Assembly (NCBI GenBank): GCA_028285035.1 | Contig: JANQQF010000137.1 | Span: forward strand, 1 to 64,000 | Direction: 5' to 3' | Length of the DNA: 64,000 bases | Origin: Phycisphaerae bacterium | GTDB taxonomy: Bacteria; Chloroflexota; Anaerolineae; 4572-78; J111 | Shown: one piece after another, positions 16,810 through 25,476 of the stretch | How positions within the stretch are numbered: the first letter of the stretch is position 1 | Layout: every line of letters begins with the position of its first letter | The notes under the pieces: model-generated | The model's input: only the letters and a program-made list of their open reading frames with translations | Databases searched by the model: none | What the model was told of the DNA's origin: nothing | Program-made: the position numbers and the translations under genes

Positions 16810-17808
16810 TTATTCTATAACACCAGCTTCTTGGTAGGGGCTAATAATTCCGGCAATCTGCTGCATCATGTCTTCGGTTAAAACCCAAGTCACGCTCCCG
16901 ACATTTTGCTCAACGTGCTCAACGGTTTGTGCCCCGGAAATAATTGAGGTCACCGCCTCCTGATTGATAAGCCAATTGAGCGCAACTTGGTTTAACGGCT
17001 TACCTATTTCTTGGGCAAATGCATTTAATCTCTCGGCAATCTCAAAATATTGCCTAAATTTATCACCAACAAGATTCGGATTAGCCGAGCGAACATCTTG
17101 CTCATCAAAATTGTTGGTGGCTTGAAATTTACCTGTCAGAAGCCCTTGAAATAGAGGGCTGTAAGGGAAAAAGGCTAGGCCATGCTCACGACAATGGGGG
17201 AAAATTTCATCTTCTACCCGATAGGTCAACGGAATGTTGTGATAGCTGGTCGGATTTCTTTCTAGCATATTGTACAAGCCTTGATGGGAGACTATCGGCG
17301 CAACAGCCATTGCCTGATTGGCCAAGTCCAAGGAGAAGTTTGTCACGCCAATGTGACGAATTTTACCTGAGGTTTTCAATTTAGCCAGCGCCTCCATCGT
17401 TTCTTCAATGGGCGTCTCAGGGTCAGGCCAATGAATTTGATAAATATCGATGTAATCTGTTTGTAATCGACGCAAGCTATCTTCAATTTCGGAATTGATA
17501 CTGGCTGCAGTTAGGTTATTTGTCACATTTTTTTGGTCATCCCAAACCAAGCCACATTTGGATGCAATCAACACTTCTTGACGACGCCCCTTGAGGGCCT
17601 GTCCCAAAACTTCCTCAGCGTGCCCTAGACCATACACCGGAGCCACATCAAAAAAGTTGACCCCCAACTCAACGGCTTTTTGAACCGCCCTAATTGAATT
17701 CTCATCAGTGGTATCATTCCAAACATCTCCTCCACTGATACCCCAACAGCCAAATCCGATTGCCGAAAATTCTAAGTCTGGCAGAGCTGCCACCCTTTTT
17801 GTTTTCAT
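16810..17808 (-). CDS. aldo/keto reductase
   Basis: A 332-residue TIM-barrel NAD(P)H-dependent oxidoreductase. The catalytic tetrad is present: D54 and Y59 (FFDVAPVYG), K84 (ASKCG), H126 (QIHWPD). The C-terminal QVALNWLINQ and IISGAQTVEHVEQN regions match the cofactor phosphate site of this family. It reduces an aldehyde or ketone, probably a sugar-like one. AGGGG lies 8 bases before the ATG. The genes upstream on the same strand are an MDR oxidoreductase (39 bases away) and a LacI-family regulator, so the three may form a regulated sugar or xenobiotic reduction module. The substrate is unknown. Confidence 0.93.
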   Translation of the reverse strand: MKTKRVAALPDLEFSAIGFGCWGISGGDVWNDTTDENSIRAVQKAVELGVNFFDVAPVYGLGHAEEVLGQALKGRRQEVLIASKCGLVWDDQKNVTNNLTAASINSEIEDSLRRLQTDYIDIYQIHWPDPETPIEETMEALAKLKTSGKIRHIGVTNFSLDLANQAMAVAPIVSHQGLYNMLERNPTSYHNIPLTYRVEDEIFPHCREHGLAFFPYSPLFQGLLTGKFQATNNFDEQDVRSANPNLVGDKFRQYFEIAERLNAFAQEIGKPLNQVALNWLINQEAVTSIISGAQTVEHVEQNVGSVTWVLTEDMMQQIAGIISPYQEAGVIE

Positions 17809-17847
17809 AATGTTATCCCCTCTATATTAAAGATTACGAGTAAGTCA

Positions 17848-18822
17848 TTAAAGCGTAGCAACAATTTTACCACGGACATGTCTTTTAGATAGTTCAATGA
17901 GTGCCTTTGGTATCTGGTCCAGACTGATAATACGATTAATCATTGGGTCAAGTTTGTCATCTGTCATCAAACTTATCAATTCAGCCGCCATCCGCCCTAA
18001 ATCAGACTGAGCTGCTCTATCCCCAGAAAAATAGACACCCCCCAACATAACAGCGTGGATTGAAATAGCCTTATCAAAAGAAACTTGGGAGAAATCTGGC
18101 ATACCAGCAATACAAGCTAAACCACCGCCAAATGCAAGCAACTTGGTATCAACTGTCGCACTAGCCGAATCAACCGTGTTCAAGATAGCATCCACCCCTT
18201 GATTATCTGTTATCTCCTGAATACGGTGAGTAACATCTTCCTGACGATAATCAATAACCTGTGAAGCCCCTAAATTTTTCACATAATCAAAATTGTGACG
18301 GGAAGCGGTTGTAATGACTGTTGCCCCAGCTTGAGCAGCCAATTGTACTCCAAAACCACCCACACCACCTGCACCACCCTGAATAAAAACCGTTTGATTG
18401 GATTGGATATGAAGTTTACGAACCAAGGCCTGATATGCTGTTAAGCCAGCGCAGGGCAGAGCCGCTGCTTCAACAAAAGATATATTGGCTGGGATCCGTG
18501 CGAGAACATGGGCCACACTTATTGTATATTCAGCAAAGCCACCAGGACGCGACAAATTTCCATGATAAAATACCCGATCGCCAACCTGCCATTGATCAAC
18601 ATCTGGTCCAACAGCGTCGATGATGCCAGCCACATCTAGCCCTAGAATGAAGGGATAACGCCAAACTGGATGGCCTCCTTGCGCTATTTTATAATCAACC
18701 GGATTAAGAGCAACCGCCTCAACTTTTACCCGCACCTCCCCCTTATCCGGCTCCGGCTTAGCCACGTTAGTTAAATATAATGTATTCGGTTTGCCTGGTT
18801 TATCCAGAACTAAAGCTTTCAT
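17848..18822 (-). CDS. MDR superfamily zinc-free alcohol dehydrogenase / quinone oxidoreductase
   Basis: A 324-residue medium-chain dehydrogenase/reductase. It has the GroES-like N-terminal domain (VEAVALNPVDYKIAQGG), then a Rossmann fold with GGAGGVGGFGVQLAAQAGA at about 149-167. The ALPCAGLTAYQAL helix is typical of quinone-oxidoreductase-like members. The structural and catalytic zinc cysteines of classical alcohol dehydrogenases are absent. AGAGG lies 7 bases before the ATG. It sits between the LacI regulator and the aldo-keto reductase on the same strand. The likely reaction is NADPH-dependent reduction of quinones or enones; the exact substrate is unknown. Confidence 0.92.
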   Translation of the reverse strand: MKALVLDKPGKPNTLYLTNVAKPEPDKGEVRVKVEAVALNPVDYKIAQGGHPVWRYPFILGLDVAGIIDAVGPDVDQWQVGDRVFYHGNLSRPGGFAEYTISVAHVLARIPANISFVEAAALPCAGLTAYQALVRKLHIQSNQTVFIQGGAGGVGGFGVQLAAQAGATVITTASRHNFDYVKNLGASQVIDYRQEDVTHRIQEITDNQGVDAILNTVDSASATVDTKLLAFGGGLACIAGMPDFSQVSFDKAISIHAVMLGGVYFSGDRAAQSDLGRMAAELISLMTDDKLDPMINRIISLDQIPKALIELSKRHVRGKIVATL

Positions 18823-18891
18823 TCATATACCTCTATCATGATTTATTTCTTCCCCCGGAACAAACCTAGATTCTAGCTATGATGTCTGATA

Positions 18892-19917
18892 CTAAATATT
18901 GTTACGTGGTGCATCTACAGAATCACGTTCTACTAAAGTTACACCAACCGTCGTTGTCAGGGGAGGGCTATCCGGCAGACCAATCCGATTCAACAATAAT
19001 TGAACAGCCACTTGCCCAATTGTATTTCGATTGACTTGAATCGTTGTCAAAGGGGGTGTTGTGAGTAAAGCCATCGTCACATCATCAAAGCCAATTAAAG
19101 ATAAGTCCTCGGGGATACGATAGCCAAGCGCATTTAATTTACTGACAGCGCCCAAAGCCTGAAAATCATTTGAGCAGAGTACAGCCGTTGTTTCTGGCAC
19201 TTCGTCCAATATCTCAACAATCGTATCTCTGGCTTCTTTAGAGGTTAGCGTTGGTGAGTCAACAATGACTGGATGTAGATTGTGCGCATGCATCGTCTGT
19301 TCATAGCCACGTCGACGTTCAATAATACTGGCATGGGCGGGGCCGCCCATCAAGGTAATATGTTGATGTCCTTGATTAATCAAATGTTCAACCGCTAACT
19401 GCATTCCGTATGCATTATCGGTCATCACCGCATCCCAAGGGGAACCTGCAAAGTGATTGTCAACCAAAACAAAGGGCACTGGGGACGTTTGACTAAAGGC
19501 CTGTATCACGGGAAAAGGAATGCCCCCACCGACTAACAGTACTCCATCAACCACCCCCTCTGTGATAATGGAGGGTGTTGAAATAAGCTGATCTTCATTG
19601 AAGTCTAGGGGTTTGAATGAGAGTGTAATATCTGAGTTGTTGCATATTTCAGATGCACTATGGAGAACTTCAGAGTAGAATTGATAGGACTCAGTGGTAA
19701 TATTGGGGTCGACTGGGATGTGTAGGAAACAAAGATGCTTGACCGATACATTGGTCGCGATGCCCCGTTTATGTGAGGCGGTGTAGCCGATTTTTTTGGC
19801 AACAGCCAAGACTCGTTCTCGAGTAACATGACCAACACCCGACTTGTTATTAAGTACTCGAGAGACAGTACCGACTGATACGCCTGCCTCTTTTGCCACT
19901 TCACGAATGTTTGTCAA
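18892..19917 (-). CDS. LacI family transcriptional regulator
   Basis: A 341-residue repressor. The N-terminal helix-turn-helix is REVAKEAGVSVGTVSRVLNN (5-24), followed by the hinge helix region, and residues ~60-335 form the periplasmic-binding-protein-like sugar-binding domain. Typical landmarks are the HLINQGHQHITLMGG and CSNDFQALGAVSKLNALGYRIPEDLSLIGFDD segments. The start is TTG at 19917 with GAGG 5 bases upstream. It precedes the MDR and aldo-keto reductase genes and probably controls them. A pair of GTTTNGTAAAC half-palindromes upstream (19939-19961) is the best operator candidate, and would allow autorepression and control of the divergent HAD gene. Confidence 0.95.
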   Translation of the reverse strand: MTNIREVAKEAGVSVGTVSRVLNNKSGVGHVTRERVLAVAKKIGYTASHKRGIATNVSVKHLCFLHIPVDPNITTESYQFYSEVLHSASEICNNSDITLSFKPLDFNEDQLISTPSIITEGVVDGVLLVGGGIPFPVIQAFSQTSPVPFVLVDNHFAGSPWDAVMTDNAYGMQLAVEHLINQGHQHITLMGGPAHASIIERRRGYEQTMHAHNLHPVIVDSPTLTSKEARDTIVEILDEVPETTAVLCSNDFQALGAVSKLNALGYRIPEDLSLIGFDDVTMALLTTPPLTTIQVNRNTIGQVAVQLLLNRIGLPDSPPLTTTVGVTLVERDSVDAPRNNI

Positions 19918-19938
19918 ATCAGCCTCGCATGAATTTTT

Positions 19939-19961
19939 GTTTAGTAAACTGTTTTGTAAAC
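19939..19961. promoter_or_regulatory. candidate LacI-family operator (two GTTTNGTAAAC boxes)
   Basis: GTTTAGTAAAC (19939-19949, a perfect palindrome around G) and GTTTTGTAAAC (19951-19961) stand one base apart, 21-43 bases before the TTG of the LacI regulator and in the gap shared with the divergent HAD gene. TTTGTAAAC-type wording fits LacI-family sites. The assignment is by position and symmetry only. Confidence 0.5.
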
Positions 19962-20144
19962 ACGTTCCAAAAATAACATCGATCTAAAAATCTGTCAAAC
20001 ATTCTTCATAGGGGTTATGCGTTCATCCAGAGTTAAATAAGATACTTTTCAGCACAATGCTTGTCTTATCTTTTCAGAAATATATAATAGTATTAACTCA
20101 GCCAGTCAGACCAACACTAAATCTTTTACCAAGAGAAAAAATAA

Positions 20145-20957
20145 ATGTCACACCACAAATTAATTGTGCTTGATGTTGATGGCACTTTGGTGGGTAAAGG
20201 GGCGTATCCCACCCAACGCGTTGCCGAGGCCATTAGTGCGGCTAAGGCAAAAGGGATTCAGGTTGCCTTGTGCACGGGTCGAGCAAGTGAAGCGTGCTAT
20301 CATCTCCTGCACAGTTTGCAACTCAATGGGCTACATGTTTTTTTTGACGGGGCGGCTGTCGTTGAATGGCCCAGTAACGATCTTGTATTTCTACAGGCCC
20401 TTCCCCCCAGAGCAAGTCGTCGTCTTGTAGAGTTATCTCGTGAGCATGAAATGTTTCTAGAAATCTACGCTCATGATTTCTATTTCATTGAAACCGATAA
20501 TGCCTTGGCCCAACATCAACGAGAGAAGCTACAAATTAGCTCACTTGTTACGGATTTAATGTCCCTGGTGGATCGCATCAAAATCGTAAAGGGACAACTG
20601 TTAGCGGCTGACGCAACAAGTAAAGAAAAAGCAGAACGCATTACCGAGCAGATGGCTGATTATTGTAAGATGTCTTGGAGTCTTGATGGCAGTAATGGCA
20701 TTTATTTCATTAATGCGGTGGGCCGCTCAGTATCAAAAGGCCAAGCCATCGGTGATATGGTCGATTATCTGAACCTCAGTTTAAGTGAGGTGATGGCAGT
20801 CGGCGACTCATTCAATGATTTACCTGCCTTTCGGGTTGTTGATTTTAGCGTCGCAATGGGAAATGCCCCTGATGAGGTCAAGGAAAAGGCCGATTGGATT
20901 GCCCCCTCTGTTCAAGATGATGGCGTTGCCGTCGCTATCGAAAAATTCCTCTTGTAA
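20145..20957 (+). CDS. HAD superfamily Cof-type hydrolase
   Basis: A 270-residue HAD phosphatase with a C2-type cap. Motif I is D10-V-D12-G-T, with D10 the nucleophile. Motif II is the T in LCTGRAS, motif III the lysine in VSKGQAI, and motif IV GDSFNDLPAFRVVDFSVAMGNA. Such enzymes dephosphorylate sugar phosphates or pyridoxal phosphate. It is divergent from the LacI regulator, and the shared intergenic region may place it under the same control. AAGAGA precedes the ATG. A small hairpin (20992-21023) follows the stop. Confidence 0.93.
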   Translation: MSHHKLIVLDVDGTLVGKGAYPTQRVAEAISAAKAKGIQVALCTGRASEACYHLLHSLQLNGLHVFFDGAAVVEWPSNDLVFLQALPPRASRRLVELSREHEMFLEIYAHDFYFIETDNALAQHQREKLQISSLVTDLMSLVDRIKIVKGQLLAADATSKEKAERITEQMADYCKMSWSLDGSNGIYFINAVGRSVSKGQAIGDMVDYLNLSLSEVMAVGDSFNDLPAFRVVDFSVAMGNAPDEVKEKADWIAPSVQDDGVAVAIEKFLL

Positions 20958-20991
20958 ATTCTCAAAATCTTTGATATAGTAGCATTTCAGC

Positions 20992-21023
20992 TATCCCGGA
21001 TTTTACTTTAATCATTCGGGATA
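20992..21023. other. small hairpin downstream of the HAD gene
   Basis: Arms TATCCCG (20992-20998) and CGGGATA (21017-21023) around an 18-base AT-rich loop. There is no T run, so it is a weak terminator candidate or part of the pepF leader. Confidence 0.35.
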
Positions 21024-21061
21024 AATGTCAATATCCAAAAATTAACCATATAAATGATTTT

Positions 21062-21095
21062 CAATCGGGCAGGTCGTTACCTTCCTGCCCGATTG
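21062..21095 (+). promoter_or_regulatory. leader hairpin before the PepF-type gene
   Basis: Arms CAATCGGGCAGG and CCTGCCCGATTG pair over 12 bases around a 10-base loop, ending 8 bases before the AAGGAG box of the peptidase gene. It is stable and could affect translation start or mRNA decay. Its presence argues against the upstream ATG at 21054, because the frame would run straight through the hairpin. Confidence 0.6.
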
Positions 21096-21119
21096 AATGT
21101 AGAAGGAGTACATCTTATC

Positions 21120-22907
21120 GTGACAGATACAACCGTACAATATAAACCCACCCGCTGGAGTCTCAATTCAATTCTAGCCGCCCCTGAAGGCAATCCTGTT
21201 GAACAAGCATTAAACGAGCTAGAACAAGCAACCACTGCCATCGAAGCTTTACGCCCAGCCCTCACCTCAGACATTTCAACCGAAAGCTTTGCCGAAGCGA
21301 TGACTGCGGTTGAAACTATCTCGAAAGTTGGCAATCGTTTAGGGAGCTATGGCCCACTCTGGTTTGCCGAAAACACCCAAAATCAAGAGGCCTTAGGGTT
21401 TATGGGGAAGATGGAGCAAATTTTAACGGAGGCCCAAAATCGCACCCTCTTTTTAAGTCTGTGGTGGAAGGCCTTGGATGATGAAAATGCAGAGCGCTTA
21501 CTAGCCACAGTTAATGACGATCTGAAATATTATCTGACCCAACAACGGGCCTTTAAGGATCACACCTTATCAGAAGCCGAAGAACAGCTTATCAATCTGA
21601 AAGACGTTAACGGCATCAGTGCCATTGTCACCATCTACGATATGATCACCAGCAAATTTAGTTTTGAGTTGGAGATTGAGGGGGAGGTTCAAAAGCTAAC
21701 CCGCGATCAAGTGATGATGTATGCTCGCTCCCCTGAAGCGGAGATGCGTGCAAAAGCGTATCAAACGCTATTCGATGTGTATAAAGCTGAAGATAGTGTT
21801 CTAGCCCAAATTTACATTCACCGGGTCCGTGATTGGGCCACAGAAAATCTTAAGTTGCGCCATCACGACTCACCAATTTCGGTCCGCAACAAAATCAACG
21901 ACATCCCTGATGAAGTAACGAATACATTGCTGGATGTATGTGCAGAGCAGGCATCTGTCTTTCAGCGTTACTTCAAGCTAAAAGCAGGCTGGTTGGGTGT
22001 TGAGAAGCTCCGGCGCTATGATTTGTATGCACCTGTCAGCAGCCAATCGGAAAAAACGGTTGACTATAATGACGCGGTGAACATTGTGTTAAATAGTATG
22101 GGTGAGTTTTCGCCCGAGGTCGCTGATCATGCTCAACGCGTTTTCGCCGATGGGCACATCGATTCCGAAATTCGGGAAAACAAGCGGGGTGGAGCGTTTT
22201 GTGCCAGCATCTTGCCGGATATGACCCCGATGGTGCTCATGAATTACACCGGCGAACCTCGCCAAGTAGCAACCCTCGCCCACGAATTAGGCCACGCCAT
22301 CCACGCTATGCTGGCCTCTGATCATTCAGTTCTCACCTTCCACTCAGCCCTGCCAATGGCCGAAACCGCCTCGGTTTTCTCCGAGATGCTGCTCACGGAT
22401 CGATTGTTGGGTGAAGAAAAAGATCCGCAAGTACGACGTGACTTGCTCGTTGAGGCCATTGACGACATGTACGCCACAGTCCTCCGCCAAGCCTATTTCG
22501 TGTTGTTTGAGCGGGAAGCCCACAAAGCGATTATGGAAGGGGCCAATATGGCCGATCTTAATGCCTTATATGCGGCCAATTTACAGCAGCAATTTGGTGA
22601 CTCGATGGAAATTAGTGAGGATTTCCAGCACGAATGGATCGTCATTCCCCACATCTTCCACACCCCCTTCTACTGCTATGCTTATAGCTTCGGGCAATTG
22701 CTGGCCCTCTCATTGTACCAACAATACAAAGAGCAAGGGGAGAGCTTCGCCCCCAAACTTCTCAAAATCCTGGCCTATGGCGGTTCTGCCAGCCCGAACG
22801 ATATCCTCATCGAAGCTGGTATCAACATGGCAGACCCTGACTTTTGGCGCAGTGGCTTTAAGGTCGTTGAAGATATGATTAACGAGTTGGAGCGTCTTTC
22901 GGCGTAG
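21120..22907 (+). CDS. M3 family oligoendopeptidase (PepF-like)
   Basis: A 595-residue cytosolic zinc metallopeptidase that degrades medium-length peptides. The zinc motif is H388-E389-L-G-H392 in LAHELGHAIH. The downstream third ligand glutamate lies in MAETASVFSEM, and the C-terminal IPHIFHTPFYCYAYSFGQLLAL is typical of PepF/PepF-like clade M3 enzymes. The open frame can start at ATG 21054, but that codon has no ribosome binding site and lies before a strong hairpin. GTG at 21120 has AAGGAG 11 bases upstream and gives the usual family length. A terminator follows at 22926-22959. Confidence 0.93.
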   Translation: MTDTTVQYKPTRWSLNSILAAPEGNPVEQALNELEQATTAIEALRPALTSDISTESFAEAMTAVETISKVGNRLGSYGPLWFAENTQNQEALGFMGKMEQILTEAQNRTLFLSLWWKALDDENAERLLATVNDDLKYYLTQQRAFKDHTLSEAEEQLINLKDVNGISAIVTIYDMITSKFSFELEIEGEVQKLTRDQVMMYARSPEAEMRAKAYQTLFDVYKAEDSVLAQIYIHRVRDWATENLKLRHHDSPISVRNKINDIPDEVTNTLLDVCAEQASVFQRYFKLKAGWLGVEKLRRYDLYAPVSSQSEKTVDYNDAVNIVLNSMGEFSPEVADHAQRVFADGHIDSEIRENKRGGAFCASILPDMTPMVLMNYTGEPRQVATLAHELGHAIHAMLASDHSVLTFHSALPMAETASVFSEMLLTDRLLGEEKDPQVRRDLLVEAIDDMYATVLRQAYFVLFEREAHKAIMEGANMADLNALYAANLQQQFGDSMEISEDFQHEWIVIPHIFHTPFYCYAYSFGQLLALSLYQQYKEQGESFAPKLLKILAYGGSASPNDILIEAGINMADPDFWRSGFKVVEDMINELERLSA

Positions 22908-22925
22908 GGATAGTTTGTCAAAATA

Positions 22926-22959
22926 AAAGAGCTTGCGGCGGTTATCGCAAGCTCTTTTT
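22926..22959 (+). terminator. rho-independent terminator between convergent genes
   Basis: Stem AGAGCTTGCG (22928-22937) with CGCAAGCTCT (22946-22955), 8-base loop, T run after and A run before. It serves the peptidase gene and, in the other direction, possibly the DUF1772 gene. Confidence 0.9.
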
Positions 22960-22983
22960 GATTCATTTCAACAATGCAAGCAT

Positions 22984-23484
22984 TTACGCATGTTTGAAAG
23001 ATGCCCTGTTGACTAAGGCGGCCACACTTAACAGAAAGGCCAAACCTGATGTCCCCACCCGAAATGCATTGGCGTTGTTCCACTGCTCCCGAACCACCAT
23101 CCAATCTGTTGGCAAGTTCTGGGGATTCCAAGATTCGGTATAGTAATTGAGCGGCAAATTCACCTGGCGGGTGAAGACAATAATTCCGAAAATATACGTC
23201 AGGTTAGCCACAGCCATCAAGGCAAAGGAAACAGTTTTCCATTGCTTTCGATTAGCAATGAGGGCCAAAACAGAAAACACCCCGCCGCCGAAAAAGAAGA
23301 TGAAAAACATAAAATGTCGAACATTTTGATTAAACAGTGATTGAACCGTGGCGTAGGTGGACCCATCGACCTCCAACATCGCTAAATTAATATTGAAGGT
23401 ATAGGTCCAGAAAAAACCCGCCATAATGCCAAAGACAATGGTGGCAACTGCAACTGTTATATTTTCGACAAGTGTAAATCTCAT
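22984..23484 (-). CDS. DUF1772 (anthrone oxygenase-like) membrane protein
   Basis: A 166-residue protein with four hydrophobic segments (about 9-30, 58-78, 84-105, 140-160) and the DUF1772 landmarks: an N-terminal GIMAGFFWTYTF, the loop motif VNLPLNYYTESWNP, and a W..N..R helix (REQWNNANAFR). Some members are linked to oxygen-dependent cyclisation steps, but most bacterial ones are uncharacterised. The ATG at 23484 has AAAGGAG 7 bases upstream, so the longer frame is rejected. A Crp-like regulator gene lies upstream on the same strand, 216 bases away, and may control it. Confidence 0.85.
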   Translation of the reverse strand: MRFTLVENITVAVATIVFGIMAGFFWTYTFNINLAMLEVDGSTYATVQSLFNQNVRHFMFFIFFFGGGVFSVLALIANRKQWKTVSFALMAVANLTYIFGIIVFTRQVNLPLNYYTESWNPQNLPTDWMVVREQWNNANAFRVGTSGLAFLLSVAALVNRASFKHA

Positions 23485-23700
23485 GATTATTCTCCTTTGG
23501 TACATAACCTGTAATTGTGGTCACAGTCTAAGGCACGACAGAAGAATTTTCATTATCATATGTTAAATAAACCAGAGGAAATTTTGTAAAAATAGATTTT
23601 TGAAATAAAAAAGATTATACCTAAACATAATTACAATCCAGTTTATTTTTTTATAATTCGCCAAAACTTGTTCAATTTTCAAGCTACTTGGACTAAACTT

Positions 23701-24333
23701 TCAAATATCACTTTCGATCACTTTTTGCGAATTACTTAAACGTTTGATACGTGATAAAGAAACGTTAGTGATACCGAGGAATGAGGCTAGGTGATAATCT
23801 GGCAGGCGATGAATAAGGTGAGGGTAGGTCTCCGAAAACTTTTTTAGCCGTTCCGTAGCAGATAGCAGTAAAAAATCGTGCTCACGCTGAAATTTTTGCT
23901 CAACTAATTTTTCCGCAAACGGCAGGGCAAATTTCTCCCACTGCCCAGCCTCTTGGAGCACATCGTAAAGATCAGGAAACGGACATTCCAAGACCGTTGT
24001 GGCTTCAACTGCCGCGATATTAAACAGTACCCCTTGATTGCGATCATACGGCGCTACCGGCCAAATAGTTTGTCCTTCAGCAAAGAAGGCTTTGTTAAAT
24101 TCCCGACCTTCAATATCGAGGTAGAACAGGCGTATAAGGCCCTGATAGATGTAAAATAGCTTGTTCCATCGTTCACCTGCGCTAAGTAAGTACGATTTGC
24201 GACGGTAGGTGCGCTGATTTGTTATATTCCCCAAGGTTGTTATCGCCGCGTCGTCCAGCTCGATGTGGGGAAATATTCGGTTTTTGAATATTTCAAATTG
24301 TGTAGAGGTCGTGAGTTGATTTACCTCATTCAT
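23701..24333 (-). CDS. Crp/Fnr family transcriptional regulator
   Basis: A 210-residue regulator with an N-terminal cyclic-nucleotide-binding-like beta-roll (about 20-130: YRRKSYLLSAGERWNKLFYIYQGLIRLFY) and a C-terminal winged helix. Its recognition helix reads LASFLGITNVSLSRIKR (about 183-199). No Fnr-type cysteine cluster is visible. Several cAMP phosphate-contacting residues of true Crp are not obvious, so the ligand is unknown. It resembles the Bacteroidetes-like Crp subgroup. The ATG at 24333 has GAGG 11 bases upstream; the longer frame adds 16 residues without support. The DUF1772 gene is the nearest downstream target candidate. Confidence 0.9.
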   Translation of the reverse strand: MNEVNQLTTSTQFEIFKNRIFPHIELDDAAITTLGNITNQRTYRRKSYLLSAGERWNKLFYIYQGLIRLFYLDIEGREFNKAFFAEGQTIWPVAPYDRNQGVLFNIAAVEATTVLECPFPDLYDVLQEAGQWEKFALPFAEKLVEQKFQREHDFLLLSATERLKKFSETYPHLIHRLPDYHLASFLGITNVSLSRIKRLSNSQKVIESDI

Positions 24334-24464
24334 GCGTTTTGCACCCTCGTGTGGCTGCAAGCCTATCAAAGACCAGAGCATTATAGTAATTCAGACGTAC
24401 TTACTTGTTTCAACAAGCTCTTTTTGTTTTGTATGAATTAACATCCCAAAATTAGCCGCCGCCG

Positions 24465-24548
24465 GCCTGACTTGGGCTATCAACCAAGCCTTGCGATAAA
24501 ACCTAAGCTGATAATGATCAGCTACATTTTGTTTGTTGTTTGTGAGGC
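24465..24548 (-). repeat. degenerate attC-like site at the end of the ankyrin fragment
   Basis: On the minus strand the 84-base segment starts GCCTCAC and ends GTCAGGC, each one mismatch from integron R boxes GCCTAAC and GTTAGGC. It has a central hairpin with arms AGCTGAT and ATCAGCT flanked by A-run and T-run. It begins 7 bases after the ankyrin fragment stop, as attC sites do after cassette genes. The rest of the arms pair poorly, so this is the weaker of the two sites. Confidence 0.35.
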
Positions 24549-24554
24549 CGCTTT

Positions 24555-24689
24555 TTATGTTGCGCCATACCGGATAAGCATTTCAGCAAGTTCTGGATAC
24601 CCAAAGTGCTGTTTGGCTAATTCTAGCGGTGTTTCTCCAACATTAGTCCGACTTTCCACATTCGCACCCGCACCAATCAACGGCTTCAA
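24555..24689 (-). pseudogene. ankyrin-repeat protein fragment
   Basis: About 44 residues remain: one half and one full ankyrin repeat (LIGAGANVESR, ETPLELAKQHFGYPELAEMLIRYGA). A whole ankyrin protein would need several repeats and an N-terminal part. Upstream the frame continues only into the attC-like site at 24719-24845, where it has no ankyrin character. It is therefore either cut by recombination at that site or a very short cassette gene starting at TTG 24689. No ribosome binding site is visible. The stop is 7 bases from the second attC-like element. Confidence 0.55.
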
Positions 24690-24718
24690 TCTTAGTAGGT
24701 GATATTTGGCGACCAGCG

Positions 24719-24845
24719 GCCTAACACCGCACATACACTGCCACCAAAATGGAGTAAATGGCGACTGCCATACGATCAATTCAAGGCCCCACCTAAGCTC
24801 GGAGATTAGCTTGCTTTGGTGGTCGGTTTCAGGTGCTTGTTAGGG
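24719..24845 (-). repeat. attC-like recombination site downstream of the GrpB gene
   Basis: A 127-base imperfect palindrome. On the minus strand it opens CCCTAACAAGCAC and closes GTGCGGTGTTAGGC. The closing GTTAGGC is a full match to the attC R' consensus GTTRRRY, and the opening box differs at its first base. About 30 bases of each arm pair with a few bulges (CCACCAAA/TTTGGTGG inside), and the centre holds further small hairpins. Size and layout suit integron attC sites (57-141 bp). It lies 70 bases after the GrpB stop, on the same strand sense as expected for a cassette. Confidence 0.55.
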
Positions 24846-24915
24846 ACGAACACAAATTAACCCACGGATGCTAGGACTAAATCGCCCAAGGGAGTTGACC
24901 GCCTTTCATCCAATT

Positions 24916-25476
24916 TCAGTCGTGCCATACATCAATAGGCGGCAAGCCTAACCGCTCCCTTGCTTTGTCAACAATCCCTTGTATGAACTCCGTTTTCGCT
25001 TTTGTATATGCAAACGAGTCCTCAATATGCGCTTGGGCCAATCTATCCTTCAACTCCCCATACGCATCAACTGCCTCTGGATGATCAAGAAGATAATCTC
25101 GCATCAGCCGCTCTTTGCGTTCAGCCCACGTCCTCCGCTCTACAACATGCAAATGATACACTTGATCACTCATATCTTTTCTTCGCAAGAAGTGGCGATC
25201 CTTCATCCCTGTTTCTAAAAGACCGTAGCCGTAATCCACCAGAGAACCGAGAATGTCTTCGAGCTCTTCAAGCTCATTCACAGCGGCCATTATGTCAATA
25301 ATAGGTTTAGCGCGTTGATTGGGAATCGCCGTGCTGCCTATGTGTTCAATCTCAACGAAAACCGTCCCACATTTCGTCCACAGGACATTACACTCAGCGG
25401 CGTATATTGCAGCCCATTTTGGATCGTAGTCGACGATTTCGACCGTTTGACTAAACTGATGTTCCGCTTTGCTCAT
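24916..25476 (-). CDS. GrpB family protein (UPF0157 nucleotidyltransferase-like)
   Basis: A 186-residue GrpB-family protein with a nucleotidyltransferase-like fold. The family signature is visible: VEIVDYDPKWAAIYAAE, then IEHIGSTAIPNQRAKPIIDIMAAV, and YHLHVVERRTWAERKERLMRDYLLDHPEA. The biological role is unknown; members are common on plasmids, in integron cassettes and as fusions to CoaE. The ATG at 25476 has AAGGA 4 bases upstream; the longer frame lacks support. A GTTAGGT core lies 18 bases before the start and an attC-like palindrome 70 bases after the stop, so the whole gene looks like a cassette. Confidence 0.9.
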   Translation of the reverse strand: MSKAEHQFSQTVEIVDYDPKWAAIYAAECNVLWTKCGTVFVEIEHIGSTAIPNQRAKPIIDIMAAVNELEELEDILGSLVDYGYGLLETGMKDRHFLRRKDMSDQVYHLHVVERRTWAERKERLMRDYLLDHPEAVDAYGELKDRLAQAHIEDSFAYTKAKTEFIQGIVDKARERLGLPPIDVWHD

